Notes: generated by a model not told the origin, from the letters alone. A DNA stretch of 64,000 nt from Spartobacteria bacterium (GCA_021324395.1 JAJPJG010000031.1:62001-126000), one strand, 5' to 3'; numbered from the stretch's first letter, positions 37,704-46,426 are shown. Translations and numbers: made by a program.

Positions 37704-37762
37704 AATGACGAATCCCGAATGACAAATGACGAATCAAGTCCCGATCGTCATTCATCATTCCG
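37704..37762. repeat. GACGAATGAC-family repeat between mreB and mreC
   Basis: The spacer contains three GACGAAT/GAATGAC words in direct orientation (37704-37735) and the reverse-complement form GATCGTCATTCATCATTCCG at 37743-37762, so it can form an imperfect stem. It resembles the spacer at 24455-24534. Such low-complexity intergenic repeats within an otherwise tight operon look like mobile or slipped sequence. Confidence 0.55.
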
Positions 37763-38800
37763 TTAATGCCATTGCCGGTCGGCCGTGGCGACTTGACGCA
37801 GGAACTTCAGCTCGTTGAGCGCGCGTCCGGTGCCTTCGGCGACCGCGCTGAGCGGGTCCTCGGCGACGTGCACCGGCAGGCCGGTTTCTTCCGTCAAAAG
37901 TTTGTCGAGCCCGCGCAGCAATGCGCCGCCGCCGGCGAGCACGAGTCCACGATCGACGAGATCCGCGCTCAACTCGGGCGGACAACGCTCGAGCGTCACG
38001 CGCACGCTTTCGACAATCGCATTGATCGGTTCGAGCAGCGCTTCACGCACTTCCTGCGAAGTGATGGTTAATGTTTTCGGCAGACCGGCAACGAGATCGC
38101 GGCCTTTCACCTCCATCGTCGTTTCTTTTTCGATCGGGTATGCCGAGCCGATTTTGATTTTGATCTCCTCCGCAGTGCGCTCGCCAATCATCAAGTTGTA
38201 AGCGCGCTTCATGTAATTGATGATCGCCTCATCGAGCTCGTCGCCCGCGACGCGGATGCTGCGCGAAAAAACGATTCCCGAGAGCGAAATCAGCGCGACC
38301 TCGGTCGTGCCGCCGCCGATATCGATGATCATGTTTCCCGCCGCGTCCTGCACCGGCAGGCCGACGCCGATCGCCGCAGCCATCGGCTCTTCGATCAAAT
38401 AAACTTCACGCGCACCTGCACGCGTCGCCGAGTCTTTTACCGCGCGCTTTTCGACTTCGGTGATGCCCGACGGAACCGCGATCACGACGCGCGGACGCAC
38501 CATTTTGCGGCGGTTGTGAACCTTCGCGATGAAGTGCCGCAGCATCGCCTCGGTGATTTCAAAATCAGCGATGACGCCATCTTTGAGCGGGCGAATCGCG
38601 ACGATGTTGCCCGGCGTGCGTCCGAGCATGCGCTTCGCTTCATCGCCGACCGAGAGCACTTTGCTCGTGCCGGCCTGCACCGCGACGACCGACGGCTCGC
38701 GCAGCACGATGCCGTGATCTTTTACATAAACGAGTGTGTTCGCAGTGCCGAGGTCAATGCCGATGTCGTTGGAAAAAAGTCCGAATAGTCCGTTAAACAT
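37763..38800 (-). CDS. mreB: Rod shape-determining actin homologue MreB
   Basis: Bacterial actin of 345 residues forming membrane-bound filaments that organise lateral wall synthesis. Actin-family nucleotide motifs are present: [10 protein letters not shown] (about 16-25), [11 protein letters not shown] (about 136-146), [10 protein letters not shown] (about 160-169) and [10 protein letters not shown] (about 291-300). First gene of the shape operon and divergent from the UbiA-like gene, so the promoter should lie in 38801-38938. Length and motifs are standard. Confidence 0.97.
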   Translation of the reverse strand: MFNGLFGLFSNDIGIDLGTANTLVYVKDHGIVLREPSVVAVQAGTSKVLSVGDEAKRMLGRTPGNIVAIRPLKDGVIADFEITEAMLRHFIAKVHNRRKMVRPRVVIAVPSGITEVEKRAVKDSATRAGAREVYLIEEPMAAAIGVGLPVQDAAGNMIIDIGGGTTEVALISLSGIVFSRSIRVAGDELDEAIINYMKRAYNLMIGERTAEEIKIKIGSAYPIEKETTMEVKGRDLVAGLPKTLTITSQEVREALLEPINAIVESVRVTLERCPPELSADLVDRGLVLAGGGALLRGLDKLLTEETGLPVHVAEDPLSAVAEGTGRALNELKFLRQVATADRQWH

Positions 38801-38938
38801 TCAAAAATGTGGTTGGTGGTAAAATTGTAAGTGATAATCGTCCGTGATTTTCGAAAAAGAAGTGGCAGCCTCGCGCTCACGCGCGATGGTCGCACCTGCA
38901 AAATAATGCCGCCCGCTTCATCGAAAAGGTTTCTATCT

Positions 38939-39826
38939 ATGGACGCCGCATTTGCCACGTCAAGGCAAACATCTGCCCAAAGCGCAAGCTTTTGGTCGCT
39001 GAAAAATCGCGCCGTCCGCGCACGCGACTTTTTGCAGCCGATCCACACGCTGCACCTTTATGGCGCGGTGGGAATCACCGCGTTTGGCTGGACGCTTTCG
39101 CGCGTGCTCGGATTCGACTGCGTGCGTCTCGCGCCGCTCTGGTTCGCGGGCGCGCTGCTCGTTTACAATTTCGACCGGCTCAAATTCGATCCCGCCGATG
39201 CGATGAACACGCCGCAGCGTCTCGCGCGCCATTCGCGGCTGCGCAAAACGAGCATCGCGCTCGCAGTTGGTGCGGCGGTTTTTCTCGTCGTCTTTCCGCT
39301 GCTCACAGACGACTGGCTTTTGCTCGCGCTGACGATCGGCGCAGGGGTCGTGTCGCTAAGCTACTCGTTTCCGCTACTCGGTTTTCGCTGCAAAGACGTG
39401 CCGGTCGTGAAGACGCTTTTCGCGCCGACGCTCGTCGCGCTCGCGTATTTTGTTCCGCCGATGCTTCGACACGAATTGCGAATGAACGCTGCCGCCCCGG
39501 CCGCATGGGTCTGGATTTTTCTGACGTTTAACATGATGCTTTGCGACCTGCGCGACCTCGAAGGCGATCGCCGGATCGGCACGAAAAGCCTGCCGGTGCT
39601 GCTCGGCCGTCGCGGAACCGCGCTCCTGCTGTGGACGATGATCGCGGTGCTTGCAATCATCGCATTTTTAAACGGCTGGCAAATGTTCGCGCTCATCACC
39701 AGCGCGTATCTCGTGTCACTTTTGATCGCGCTGCGAAAAGCGCGCGCGGAATCTTTTTACGAATGGTTCGCCGAGGGCATGCTCTTGCTGCCGCCAATGG
39801 TGTGGCTGATCTCCGGCGCGTTTTAG
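38939..39826 (+). CDS. UbiA-family prenyltransferase
   Basis: Integral membrane aromatic/isoprenoid prenyltransferase, 295 residues from the ATG at 38939; an ATG at 38831 adds 36 residues without family likeness. Two Asp-rich Mg-diphosphate motifs are seen: NFDRLKFD (about 77-84) and DLRDLEGDR in the second half. Eight or so helices fit the fold. The substrate may be a quinone, carotenoid or tetrapyrrole precursor; nothing nearby decides it. It is divergent from mreB and its stop overlaps the convergent moaB stop. Confidence 0.8.
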   Translation: MDAAFATSRQTSAQSASFWSLKNRAVRARDFLQPIHTLHLYGAVGITAFGWTLSRVLGFDCVRLAPLWFAGALLVYNFDRLKFDPADAMNTPQRLARHSRLRKTSIALAVGAAVFLVVFPLLTDDWLLLALTIGAGVVSLSYSFPLLGFRCKDVPVVKTLFAPTLVALAYFVPPMLRHELRMNAAAPAAWVWIFLTFNMMLCDLRDLEGDRRIGTKSLPVLLGRRGTALLLWTMIAVLAIIAFLNGWQMFALITSAYLVSLLIALRKARAESFYEWFAEGMLLLPPMVWLISGAF

Positions 39827-40305
39827 CAGGAAGTCGGCAGCTCCTGCACGAGTTTCACCGCGTGCGGAATCGCGCCTAAAACAAACGACAAACACTCGAC
39901 GGCACCGCTCGGTTTTCCCGGCAGCGCGATTACGAGCGCATTGTCCACGACCGCGGCCATGTTTCGCGAAAGAATCGCGTTCGGCGTGATCTTCATCGAT
40001 TCCGCGCGCATCGTTTCGCCGAAGCCCGGCAGCTCCACGCGCATGATGCCGCGGATCGCCTCCGGAGTGACGTCACGTTTCGCGATCCCAGTTCCGCCGG
40101 TTGTTAAAATCAATGCGCAGCCCTGCGCGGCGAACGATTTGATCGTCTCCTGGATGCGCGCGAGCTCGTCCGGCACGATGCATTCGGCGAGCACGAGCCA
40201 TCCGTTCTTTTGCGCAAAATCGCGCAGCGCCGGCCCGCCAAGGTCTTCGTATTCGCGCGCCGCCGCGCGATCGGAAATGGTAATGACGCCGACGTTAAGC
40301 TGCAT
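39823..40305 (-). CDS. moaB: Molybdenum cofactor biosynthesis protein MoaB/Mog
   Basis: Molybdopterin-binding domain protein of 160 residues from the ATG complementary to 40303-40305. It adenylylates molybdopterin before molybdate insertion (MogA activity), or is the MoaB paralogue. The family motif LTTGGTGIAKRDVTPEA (about 77-93) and a C-terminal LPGKPSGAVEC block are present. An upstream in-frame ATG at 40338 lies in moaC and is less likely. It overlaps the moaC end by 11 bp, a coupled pair. Mog and MoaB cannot be told apart safely by eye. Confidence 0.85.
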   Translation of the reverse strand: MQLNVGVITISDRAAAREYEDLGGPALRDFAQKNGWLVLAECIVPDELARIQETIKSFAAQGCALILTTGGTGIAKRDVTPEAIRGIMRVELPGFGETMRAESMKITPNAILSRNMAAVVDNALVIALPGKPSGAVECLSFVLGAIPHAVKLVQELPTSC

Positions 40306-40759
40306 CGCGTTTTGATTTGGAAACCAGACGCACGTCATCGACGACCATCGCTTTATCGACGGCCTTGCACATGTCGTAAATCGTCAGCGCCGCGACGCTC
40401 ACCGCGGTCAACGCCTCCATTTCCGCGCCGGTCTGGCCGATCGTGCGCACGCTGCTCGTGATCGTGATGCCGTCGGGCGCGGTGGAAAAATTCACCTCCA
40501 CGTGATTGAGCAAAAGCTGATGACACAGCGGAATCAGCTCCGCAGTCCGCTTTGCAGCTTGAATCGCGGCGATTCGCGCCGTCGCGAGCACGTTGCCTTT
40601 TGCGATGTGGTTTTGCTCGATCAGCGCGAGCGTTTCGCGGGCGAGCTTGATCTTTCCGGACGCGATCGCTTCGCGCACCGATTGCGGCTTTTGCGAAATA
40701 TCGACCATGCTGACTTCGCCGTCGGGCCGCACGTGCGTGAGGTGTGCTTCGCTTTTCAT
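40295..40759 (-). CDS. moaC: Cyclic pyranopterin monophosphate synthase MoaC
   Basis: Converts the MoaA product to cyclic pyranopterin monophosphate, step two of molybdenum cofactor synthesis. It is 154 residues, the normal size. Conserved blocks are MVDISQKP near the start, KGNVLATARIAAIQAAKRT with active-site Lys, LIPLCHQL, and GAEMEALTAVSVAALTIYDM. The catalytic Asp and Lys region KAVDKAMVVDDVRL is close to the C-terminus. It is followed by moaB in overlap; moaA lies 36 kb away. Confidence 0.94.
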   Translation of the reverse strand: MKSEAHLTHVRPDGEVSMVDISQKPQSVREAIASGKIKLARETLALIEQNHIAKGNVLATARIAAIQAAKRTAELIPLCHQLLLNHVEVNFSTAPDGITITSSVRTIGQTGAEMEALTAVSVAALTIYDMCKAVDKAMVVDDVRLVSKSKRDAA

Positions 40760-40804
40760 TGAGCTTTGCAGAGTTTAACGGCGTTCACTAAGCTCGCAAG
40801 TCCG

Positions 40805-42283
40805 ATGGCTTACGGTTCCTTTTCGCAATTCATCGCCGCGCTCGAAAAAGCGGGCGAGCTCAAGCGCATCGCGGCGCCGGTCGCGACGGAGCTGGAGATC
40901 ACGGAGCTGGCCGATCGCGAAATGAAATCGCCCGGCGGCGGAAAGGCGCTGCTTTTTGAAAAGCCGACGAGCAACGGCGCCGCGTCGAAATTTCCGCTCG
41001 CGATCAACACGATGGGCTCACGCAAGCGCATGGCGATGGCGCTCAGCCTTGACGATGTGGACGAACTCGCGCAGCAGATGACGCTGATTTTAAAAGCGAA
41101 GCCGCCGACCGGTTTGCGCGACGCGTGGAATCTCGCGAAGCAAGGCATGGACTTGCTGCACGCGCGGCCGAAGCACGTGAAAGACGGGCTCTGCAAGGAA
41201 GTCGTCAGCAAATTTGCGCCGGGCGAAATCACACTCGCCGACATCCCGATTCTCAAATGCTGGCCGCAGGACGGCGGGCGCTTCATCACGCTGCCATGCG
41301 TGCACACGCGCGATCCCGACACGGGCGAACGCAACGTTGGCATGTATCGCATGCAGGTTTTCGACGAGCGCACGACGGCGATGCACTGGCAGGTGCACAA
41401 AGTCGGCGCGCGACACGGCAAGCGTTATTACGAACGCAACGAGCCGATGCCCGTCGCGGTCACGCTCGGCGGCGATCCGGCTTACACATTCGCCGCGACC
41501 GCGCCGCTGCCGGACGGGCTCGACGAGATTCTGTTCGCGGGCTTTTGCCGAAAGAAATCAGTCGAGCTGGTGAAGTGCGAAACGAACGACATCGAAGTTC
41601 CCGCCGACGTCGATTTCGTGCTCGAGGGCTACGTGCAACCGGGCGAAATGCGGGCTGAAGGGCCGTTCGGCGATCACACCGGTTTTTATACGCCGGTCGA
41701 TGACTATCCGGTTTTCCACATCACCGCGATCACGCACCGGCACGATGCGATTTATCCGGCGACCATCGTCGGCATTCCGCCGATGGAGGATTTTTACATC
41801 GGCGACGCGAGCGTGCGCATTTTGCTGCCGGTCTTGAAAATGAACTTCCCGGAGATCGTGGACATTGCGCTGCCGGCGGAGGGCGTTTTCCACAACCTCG
41901 TTTTCGTCAGCATCCGCAAACAATACGCGTGGCAGGCCTACAAAATCATGCACGGCCTCTGGGGCGCGGGGCTGATGATGTTCTCCAAATACATCGTCGT
42001 CGTGGACGAAGATTGCGACGTGCACAACACGAGCGAAGTCCTCTTTCGAATGTGCGCAAACACCGACCCGCAGCGCGACACGACCTTCGTGAAAAACCCG
42101 ACCGACGCGCTCGACCACGCGCAGACCGTCGCCACCATCGGCTCGCACATGGGCATCGACGCCACGCGCAAACTCGCGACCGAAGGCCACACGCGCCCGT
42201 GGCCGGAGCTTTTGAAAATGGACGACGCGGTGAAGCGCCGCGTCGATGAGCTAGTGAAACAACTGACACCGCACCAACCATGA
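40805..42283 (+). CDS. UbiD-family decarboxylase
   Basis: A 492-residue UbiD-type (de)carboxylase using prenylated FMN. The catalytic region MRAEGPFGDHTGFYTPVDDYP at about residue 282-302 contains the Glu and neighbouring residues of the active-site E-R-E set, and VGMYRMQVFDERTTAMHW near 178 fits the cofactor-binding part. 4-hydroxy-3-polyprenylbenzoate decarboxylation is one option, but the family also acts in menaquinone-type and aromatic pathways. The start at 40805 fits homologues; an upstream ATG at 40766 overlaps the moaC leader region. It is joined by ATGA overlap to a repeat-protein gene of unknown function. The UbiX flavin prenyltransferase is not in the window. Confidence 0.85.
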   Translation: MAYGSFSQFIAALEKAGELKRIAAPVATELEITELADREMKSPGGGKALLFEKPTSNGAASKFPLAINTMGSRKRMAMALSLDDVDELAQQMTLILKAKPPTGLRDAWNLAKQGMDLLHARPKHVKDGLCKEVVSKFAPGEITLADIPILKCWPQDGGRFITLPCVHTRDPDTGERNVGMYRMQVFDERTTAMHWQVHKVGARHGKRYYERNEPMPVAVTLGGDPAYTFAATAPLPDGLDEILFAGFCRKKSVELVKCETNDIEVPADVDFVLEGYVQPGEMRAEGPFGDHTGFYTPVDDYPVFHITAITHRHDAIYPATIVGIPPMEDFYIGDASVRILLPVLKMNFPEIVDIALPAEGVFHNLVFVSIRKQYAWQAYKIMHGLWGAGLMMFSKYIVVVDEDCDVHNTSEVLFRMCANTDPQRDTTFVKNPTDALDHAQTVATIGSHMGIDATRKLATEGHTRPWPELLKMDDAVKRRVDELVKQLTPHQP

Positions 42284-43773
42284 GCGAACTAATCGACGGC
42301 GTGGACCGCGCCGAATTTGAGAAGCTGAAAACCGAAGTCACCGAGCTGCGCGAGATCATCGCGCTGATGCGAAAGCACATTCACGTGTTTCCCGAGAGCC
42401 CCGGCACCATGGAGCTGCGCTGCAACGGCATCCAGGTCGTGCCCTACCCCGATCCCTCCGGCAAAATGACGCATCTGCGCGGCCGCATCAACATGACCGT
42501 CAGCAGCAGCACCATGGGCCCGGTGATTTATCTCACCCGCCCCGTCGAGCCCGGCAGCGACGAGGACAACGAAATCCGCCTCGGCTTTGATCACAACCGC
42601 GGCATCGTCCAGATCATCGGCGCCGACCAGCACCCGCGCGTCCAGCTCGGCGTGGACGAGCAGGACAACGGCCACGCCGTCGTCTTTTCACCCGGCAAAA
42701 TCCCGCGCGCCGTGATGAAAGCGATGGACAACGGCGGCTCCGTCAGCACCCTCAACCCCGAGGGGAAACCGCGCGCCGGAATGGTCACCACGGAGAATGG
42801 CGGACAGGTCCACATCATCAACGACGAGATGAAAGTCATCGCGCGCATGACCTCCGACCCCCTCGGCGGCCTCGTCTCCGTGCACGAGCCCGCCGGCGAC
42901 GCCCGGGTCGCCCTCACCCCGAACCCCATGGGCGGCGGCACCATCTTCGTTTACGAGCAGGCCAACCAGATCGGCGCCATGCTCAGCACCGGCATCATGA
43001 ACCTGCTCCAACTCCGCGGCGGGCAACAGCCCGACATCACCGAGAAAAACTGCGGCGGCGTCACCCTTTACGGCACCGAGGCCGGCGGCTCCATCGCCAT
43101 GCGCGACGTCAAAGGCGCCGAAGTCATCCGCCTGAATACCCTCGCCACCGGCGGCGCCGTCGAGGTATTCTCCGCCAGCCTCGAATCGCGCATCGGCCTC
43201 CACGGCGGCGACAACCAAAGCCTCATCTCCGTCCACCATCCCGACACCGAGGGCGGCGTCACCATCACCACCGATGAAAACGGCGGCAGCATCCAGGTCG
43301 CCGCCGCCGACGGCATCGGCGCCGCCCTCCTGCATTGCAACGAGATCAGCCCCGCCTTCGTGCTCCTCGACAAAGCCAGCGGCCGCGTCCCCTTCCAGGT
43401 CAGCTACGACTCCGAGCAACGCGCCGCCCTCCAGATGCAAAACGCCGACAACAGCCACGCCGTCACCATTTTCGCCCACGAACACGGCGGCAACCTCCAG
43501 CTCAACGGCGCCGACGGCCTCATCCAGCTCGGCATGGCCGCCGGCGAGGAAGGCGGACGGCTCACCGCCTTCAGCGAACTCGGCATCGAGCGCGCCACCC
43601 TCACCTCCAAGCTCGACGGCGGCGTCCTCAAGCTCAAATGGGGCGGCGTCGATGGCGCATGCGCGATGGCGACCGAGCTCGGCGGCATCGTGCTGGTCAA
43701 AGATCCCGACGGGAACACTGTCGCGAGCATGCCGAAGCGCGAATGGGACGGGCAGGATGAGCAAATTGACTAA
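42280..43773 (+). CDS. Unrecognised 22-residue-repeat protein with N-terminal coiled coil
   Basis: A 497-residue protein. Residues ~8-35 form a short coiled coil (FEKLKTEVTELREIIALMRK); the rest is a chain of about 22-residue units, each opening with Gly-Gly, e.g. NGGSVSTLNPEGKPRAGMVT, NGGQVHIINDEMKVIARMT, LGGLVSVHEPAGDARVALT, through to GGIVLVKDPDGNTVASMP at the C-terminus. The pattern GGxVxVxxxxGxxxAxMxxx fits a stack of two-stranded beta rungs, i.e. a solenoid, reminiscent of phage tail fibres or hydrophilic trimeric rods. No signal peptide is evident. The gene is ATGA-coupled to the UbiD-family gene. High GC and strong third-position bias support real coding. Confidence 0.75.
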   Translation: MSELIDGVDRAEFEKLKTEVTELREIIALMRKHIHVFPESPGTMELRCNGIQVVPYPDPSGKMTHLRGRINMTVSSSTMGPVIYLTRPVEPGSDEDNEIRLGFDHNRGIVQIIGADQHPRVQLGVDEQDNGHAVVFSPGKIPRAVMKAMDNGGSVSTLNPEGKPRAGMVTTENGGQVHIINDEMKVIARMTSDPLGGLVSVHEPAGDARVALTPNPMGGGTIFVYEQANQIGAMLSTGIMNLLQLRGGQQPDITEKNCGGVTLYGTEAGGSIAMRDVKGAEVIRLNTLATGGAVEVFSASLESRIGLHGGDNQSLISVHHPDTEGGVTITTDENGGSIQVAAADGIGAALLHCNEISPAFVLLDKASGRVPFQVSYDSEQRAALQMQNADNSHAVTIFAHEHGGNLQLNGADGLIQLGMAAGEEGGRLTAFSELGIERATLTSKLDGGVLKLKWGGVDGACAMATELGGIVLVKDPDGNTVASMPKREWDGQDEQID

Positions 43774-44125
43774 AGCGCCGTCCGCGTTCCTGTTCCTCTT
43801 TTGATTAGGCAGGTTGAGGATCGCGAACTCCCATTGATCGACGTGACGACGACATCGGGCAACGTGCCGACGGCATTGGACTGCTCCTCGACGGGATTGG
43901 GCGGTCCTCCGATGGCATTGACCGGTAGCCTGACGGCATCGGGAACAGTGCCGACGGGTTCGGGCGGCATTCCTATGGCATAAGTCGGTTCGTCTACGGC
44001 ATCGGACGCCCCGACCTATGGCATCGGGCACCCCCACCTACCAGAGTAAAACGCCCATTTTTGGCGATTTTTGACCAGTTGCCATGTTTTAGCCACTGGT
44101 CGATGCCGGCAAGCCCGCGGTCAGC
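43774..44125. other. Gene-free stretch containing array 2
   Basis: 352 bp between the repeat-protein gene and the Gly-zipper lipoprotein gene, which faces it with its 3' end. It is dominated by the 21-bp array at 43848-44037. Beyond that, to 44125, I see no gene; a stretch around 44040-44090 is AT-richer and contains no clear terminator hairpin. Confidence 0.5.
43848..44037. repeat. 21-bp tandem array with dyad cores, array 2 (nine units)
   Basis: Units begin at 43848, 43869, 43890, 43911, 43932, 43953, 43974, 43995 and 44017, i.e. 21 bp apart except for one 22-bp step. Consensus of the first half is GAYGGCATYGG; with the preceding CC many units contain the dyad CCGATGGCATCGG. The second ten bases vary. 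It starts 75 bp past the 3' end of the repeat-protein gene. The unit sequence is unrelated to array 1 but the period and the central dyad are the same. Confidence 0.8.
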
Positions 44126-44497
44126 TTACGGCTTCACAAACCGGCCGCCAGTCGTCGGGTCCTCGACTACTGCTCCGTGCGGGATGCCGCGCGTGTCGAT
44201 CGCGTTGTGCGGGTAATACGGGCTCTCGACGAGGCCGCCGCCGAGCGAATGCCCGTAAGGCAGCCGCCGGCCCTCGTAGTAGCCGCGGTCGTCCGCGTGA
44301 CCGATCAGGTGGCCGAGCAACGCGCCGCTTGCCGCGCCGATCGCGGCCCCCTCGAGCGCGTGATGGCCGTGGGTGCCGCCGATGATCGAGCCGGCGCCGG
44401 CGCCTGCCATGGCGCCGATGCCCTCGGGGGTATCGCAGCCGCTAAAAAGCAGTGCGGTCGAAATGAAAAGCGATGTGCCGATGATGGAAAGTTTCAT
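44126..44497 (-). CDS. Glycine-zipper lipoprotein
   Basis: A 123-residue small lipoprotein: signal peptide with lipobox FSGC, modified Cys at C21. A glycine-zipper segment of alternating Gly/Ala (about 27-65, GAMAGAGAGSIIGG and GAAIGAASGALLGHLIG) resembles outer-membrane lipoprotein families such as YMGG/SlyB-like proteins. The C-terminal ~50 residues are Tyr-, Pro- and Gly-rich. Function is probably in envelope integrity, by family only. It lies 34 bp downstream of the squalene/phytoene synthase-like gene in the same direction. Confidence 0.75.
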   Translation of the reverse strand: MKLSIIGTSLFISTALLFSGCDTPEGIGAMAGAGAGSIIGGTHGHHALEGAAIGAASGALLGHLIGHADDRGYYEGRRLPYGHSLGGGLVESPYYPHNAIDTRGIPHGAVVEDPTTGGRFVKP

Positions 44498-44531
44498 ATT
44501 TGGTCTCTTTTTGGTTTCGCGCTGCAGGAAA

Positions 44532-45461
44532 TTAACGGACGCCTGCTATGGGCAAACGAAAAGTGGTGCCGGCGAGCACACGTGCGATTGCCGCGAGTTT
44601 GCCGCCGGTATTGAGCCGGTAGCGCTTTTTATACACGTGGAAGTTATCGGCGCGCATTTTTTCCAGGATGCGCCAGTAAACGACGCGCATGATTTCGGCT
44701 GCGACCATCGATTTGCGATCCTCAGCCGGCAGCTCGGCGATTGCTTTTTCGTAAAACGAAACCGCGCGATCCGCCTCAAAATTCATCAGGCGCAAAAAAC
44801 GGTCGTCATGCGCGTGGTCCGCGATGTCGAGCGCGGTGTAGCCGAATTGCGCGAGATCATCGAGCGGCAGATAAATGCGGCCGCCGTTGGCGAAATCCTC
44901 GCCGACGTCGCGCAGGATGTTCGTGAGCTGCAACGCGAGCCCGAGGTCGATGGCGTAGTCTTTGCAGGCGAGATTGCGATAGCCGAAAATCTCGATGCTC
45001 ACGAGCCCGACGGCGCTCGCGACGCGGTAGCAATACGCGCGCAGCTCCTCGAAGTTTTGATAGCCGCGCGGTGTGAGATCCATCTCCACGCCTGCGATGA
45101 TTTCCTCAAAGTAGGAGCGCGGAATGAGGTAGCGCAGCATGATCGCGCGAAGCGGGCGGGCGAGCGGCGGTTCGCCCGCAAACTCGTCGGCAAGCGCCTC
45201 GCGCCACAAGCCGAGGCGGCGTCTTTTTTCCTCGACCGGGATGTCGGACGCGTCCGCAATGTCGTCAACAATGCGGCAAAACGCGTAAAACATCTCCATG
45301 TCGCGCCGCCGCTGGCGCGAGAGCGTGAAGAAGGCGAGCGCGAGGTTCGATTTGCTCGCGCGGGTGATCTCGGCGGCCGTGTCCTGCGCTTTCACAACGG
45401 GGCGAACGTTTTTGAAAAGACGCGGCGATTCATGGCGAAAGGAATTGAAGTGAAATCTCAT
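44532..45461 (-). CDS. hpnD: Squalene/phytoene synthase family protein, HpnD-like
   Basis: A 309-residue trans-isoprenyl diphosphate synthase that joins two farnesyl or geranylgeranyl diphosphates head-to-head. The Asp-rich motifs are intact: YAFCRIVDDIADA (about 60-72) and LTNILRDVGEDFANGRIYLP-like block (about 178-199). Similarity is closest to HpnD, presqualene diphosphate synthase of hopanoid synthesis, but a carotenoid CrtB role is possible. No hopanoid cluster partners (hpnC, hpnE, shc) are nearby, so the assignment rests on sequence alone. It is divergent from the rhomboid gene. Confidence 0.75.
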   Translation of the reverse strand: MRFHFNSFRHESPRLFKNVRPVVKAQDTAAEITRASKSNLALAFFTLSRQRRRDMEMFYAFCRIVDDIADASDIPVEEKRRRLGLWREALADEFAGEPPLARPLRAIMLRYLIPRSYFEEIIAGVEMDLTPRGYQNFEELRAYCYRVASAVGLVSIEIFGYRNLACKDYAIDLGLALQLTNILRDVGEDFANGGRIYLPLDDLAQFGYTALDIADHAHDDRFLRLMNFEADRAVSFYEKAIAELPAEDRKSMVAAEIMRVVYWRILEKMRADNFHVYKKRYRLNTGGKLAAIARVLAGTTFRLPIAGVR

Positions 45462-45489
45462 CGCACCTCAAGCTGCAAAGCCGAACCAC

Positions 45490-46401
45490 GTGAATTTCGA
45501 CGACGCGCCTACGCCCGCTGACCGCCCGCTCGCGGTGGTGGGCCGCTACGCGTTGCGCACCGAGGCCTACGACCGCGCGCTCGTGGTGCTCGCGATGGAA
45601 GTCCCGCACTGGATCGTGCATGAAGGCGGGGAGTTTCATCTCTGCGTCGAGCCGCAACACGCAGAAGCCGCGATGCGCGAGCTGGAGAAATTCGAGCGCG
45701 AACGCGAGCTCGCCGTGCCCGAGTTGCCGCTGCCGGAGAAACATTCGACACGGTCGCTTTTCATCGCCGGTTGGACGATGGCGCTCTTTTTCATCGCGCA
45801 ACATTTCGCGCCATCCGCGTGGGAAGATGCCGGCGTAAGCGCGAGCGATGCCGTGCTGCGCGGCGAGTGGTGGCGCGTCTTGACGGCGCTCGCGCTGCAC
45901 GCGGATTTCTCACACGTCGGCGCGAACATCGCTGCCGGCCTCGTGTTTGCGGCGTTTCTGCTGCCGATGCTCGGCACCGGCTGGACGTGGCTTTTGATCA
46001 TCTCTACCGGCGCAGTAGGAAATTGGCTGAACGCGTGGGGACATCGCGGCGAAACGCGTAATTCCATCGGCGCATCGACTGCAGTTTTCGGCGCGCTCGG
46101 CCTGCTCGTCGGCGCGCAAGTCGTTTCGCGCCTGCTCGCGTTGCGCCGCATCAGCACGCGCGAAATCCTGTTGCCGATCGGTGCCGGACTCGCGCTGCTG
46201 GCTTATCTCGGCGTCGGCGACGAGCACACTGATTTCACCGCGCACTTTTGCGGGCTCATCACCGGCATTCCGCTCGGTGCTGTTGCGATTGCTCTCGATG
46301 TGAAAAGACGAACTCCGTTCGTAGTCCAACACGCGCTCAGTTTCACCGCATTCGCGCTGCTCGTGCTCGCATGGATTTTCGCGCTCGGCTTCAAATCTTA
46401 A
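45490..46401 (+). CDS. Rhomboid-family intramembrane serine protease
   Basis: A 303-residue membrane protease. A soluble cytoplasmic N-terminal domain of ~90 residues precedes six helices. The catalytic dyad is visible: Ser in GASTAVFG (about 195) and His in HFCGLITG (about 251), with HADFSHVGANI supplying the conserved His-x-Asn helix earlier. Substrates are unknown. It is divergent from the hpnD-like gene with 28 bp between starts, and precedes the HD-domain nuclease gene by 25 bp. Confidence 0.87.
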   Translation: MNFDDAPTPADRPLAVVGRYALRTEAYDRALVVLAMEVPHWIVHEGGEFHLCVEPQHAEAAMRELEKFERERELAVPELPLPEKHSTRSLFIAGWTMALFFIAQHFAPSAWEDAGVSASDAVLRGEWWRVLTALALHADFSHVGANIAAGLVFAAFLLPMLGTGWTWLLIISTGAVGNWLNAWGHRGETRNSIGASTAVFGALGLLVGAQVVSRLLALRRISTREILLPIGAGLALLAYLGVGDEHTDFTAHFCGLITGIPLGAVAIALDVKRRTPFVVQHALSFTAFALLVLAWIFALGFKS

Positions 46402-46426
46402 ATGCTGAATCTTAAATCCTAAATTC
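46402..46426. repeat. CTTAAATC-type short repeat in a gene gap
   Basis: The 25-bp gap between the rhomboid and nuclease genes is made of CTTAAAT/CTGAATC words ending in the ATG of the next gene. A similar word pattern (AGATTTAAG, TTAAGAT) fills the 24-bp gap between the PfkB kinase and thiE genes near 58792-58815. These look like a second low-complexity spacer family. Confidence 0.35.

Noticed and set aside
42688-44037. 449-codon frame antisense to the repeat protein and through array 2
   Set aside because: It is open because of the repeats' regularity; its heptad part is just the 21-bp array read on the other strand.
43848-44037. CRISPR array
   Set aside because: Same reason: tandem units without spacers.
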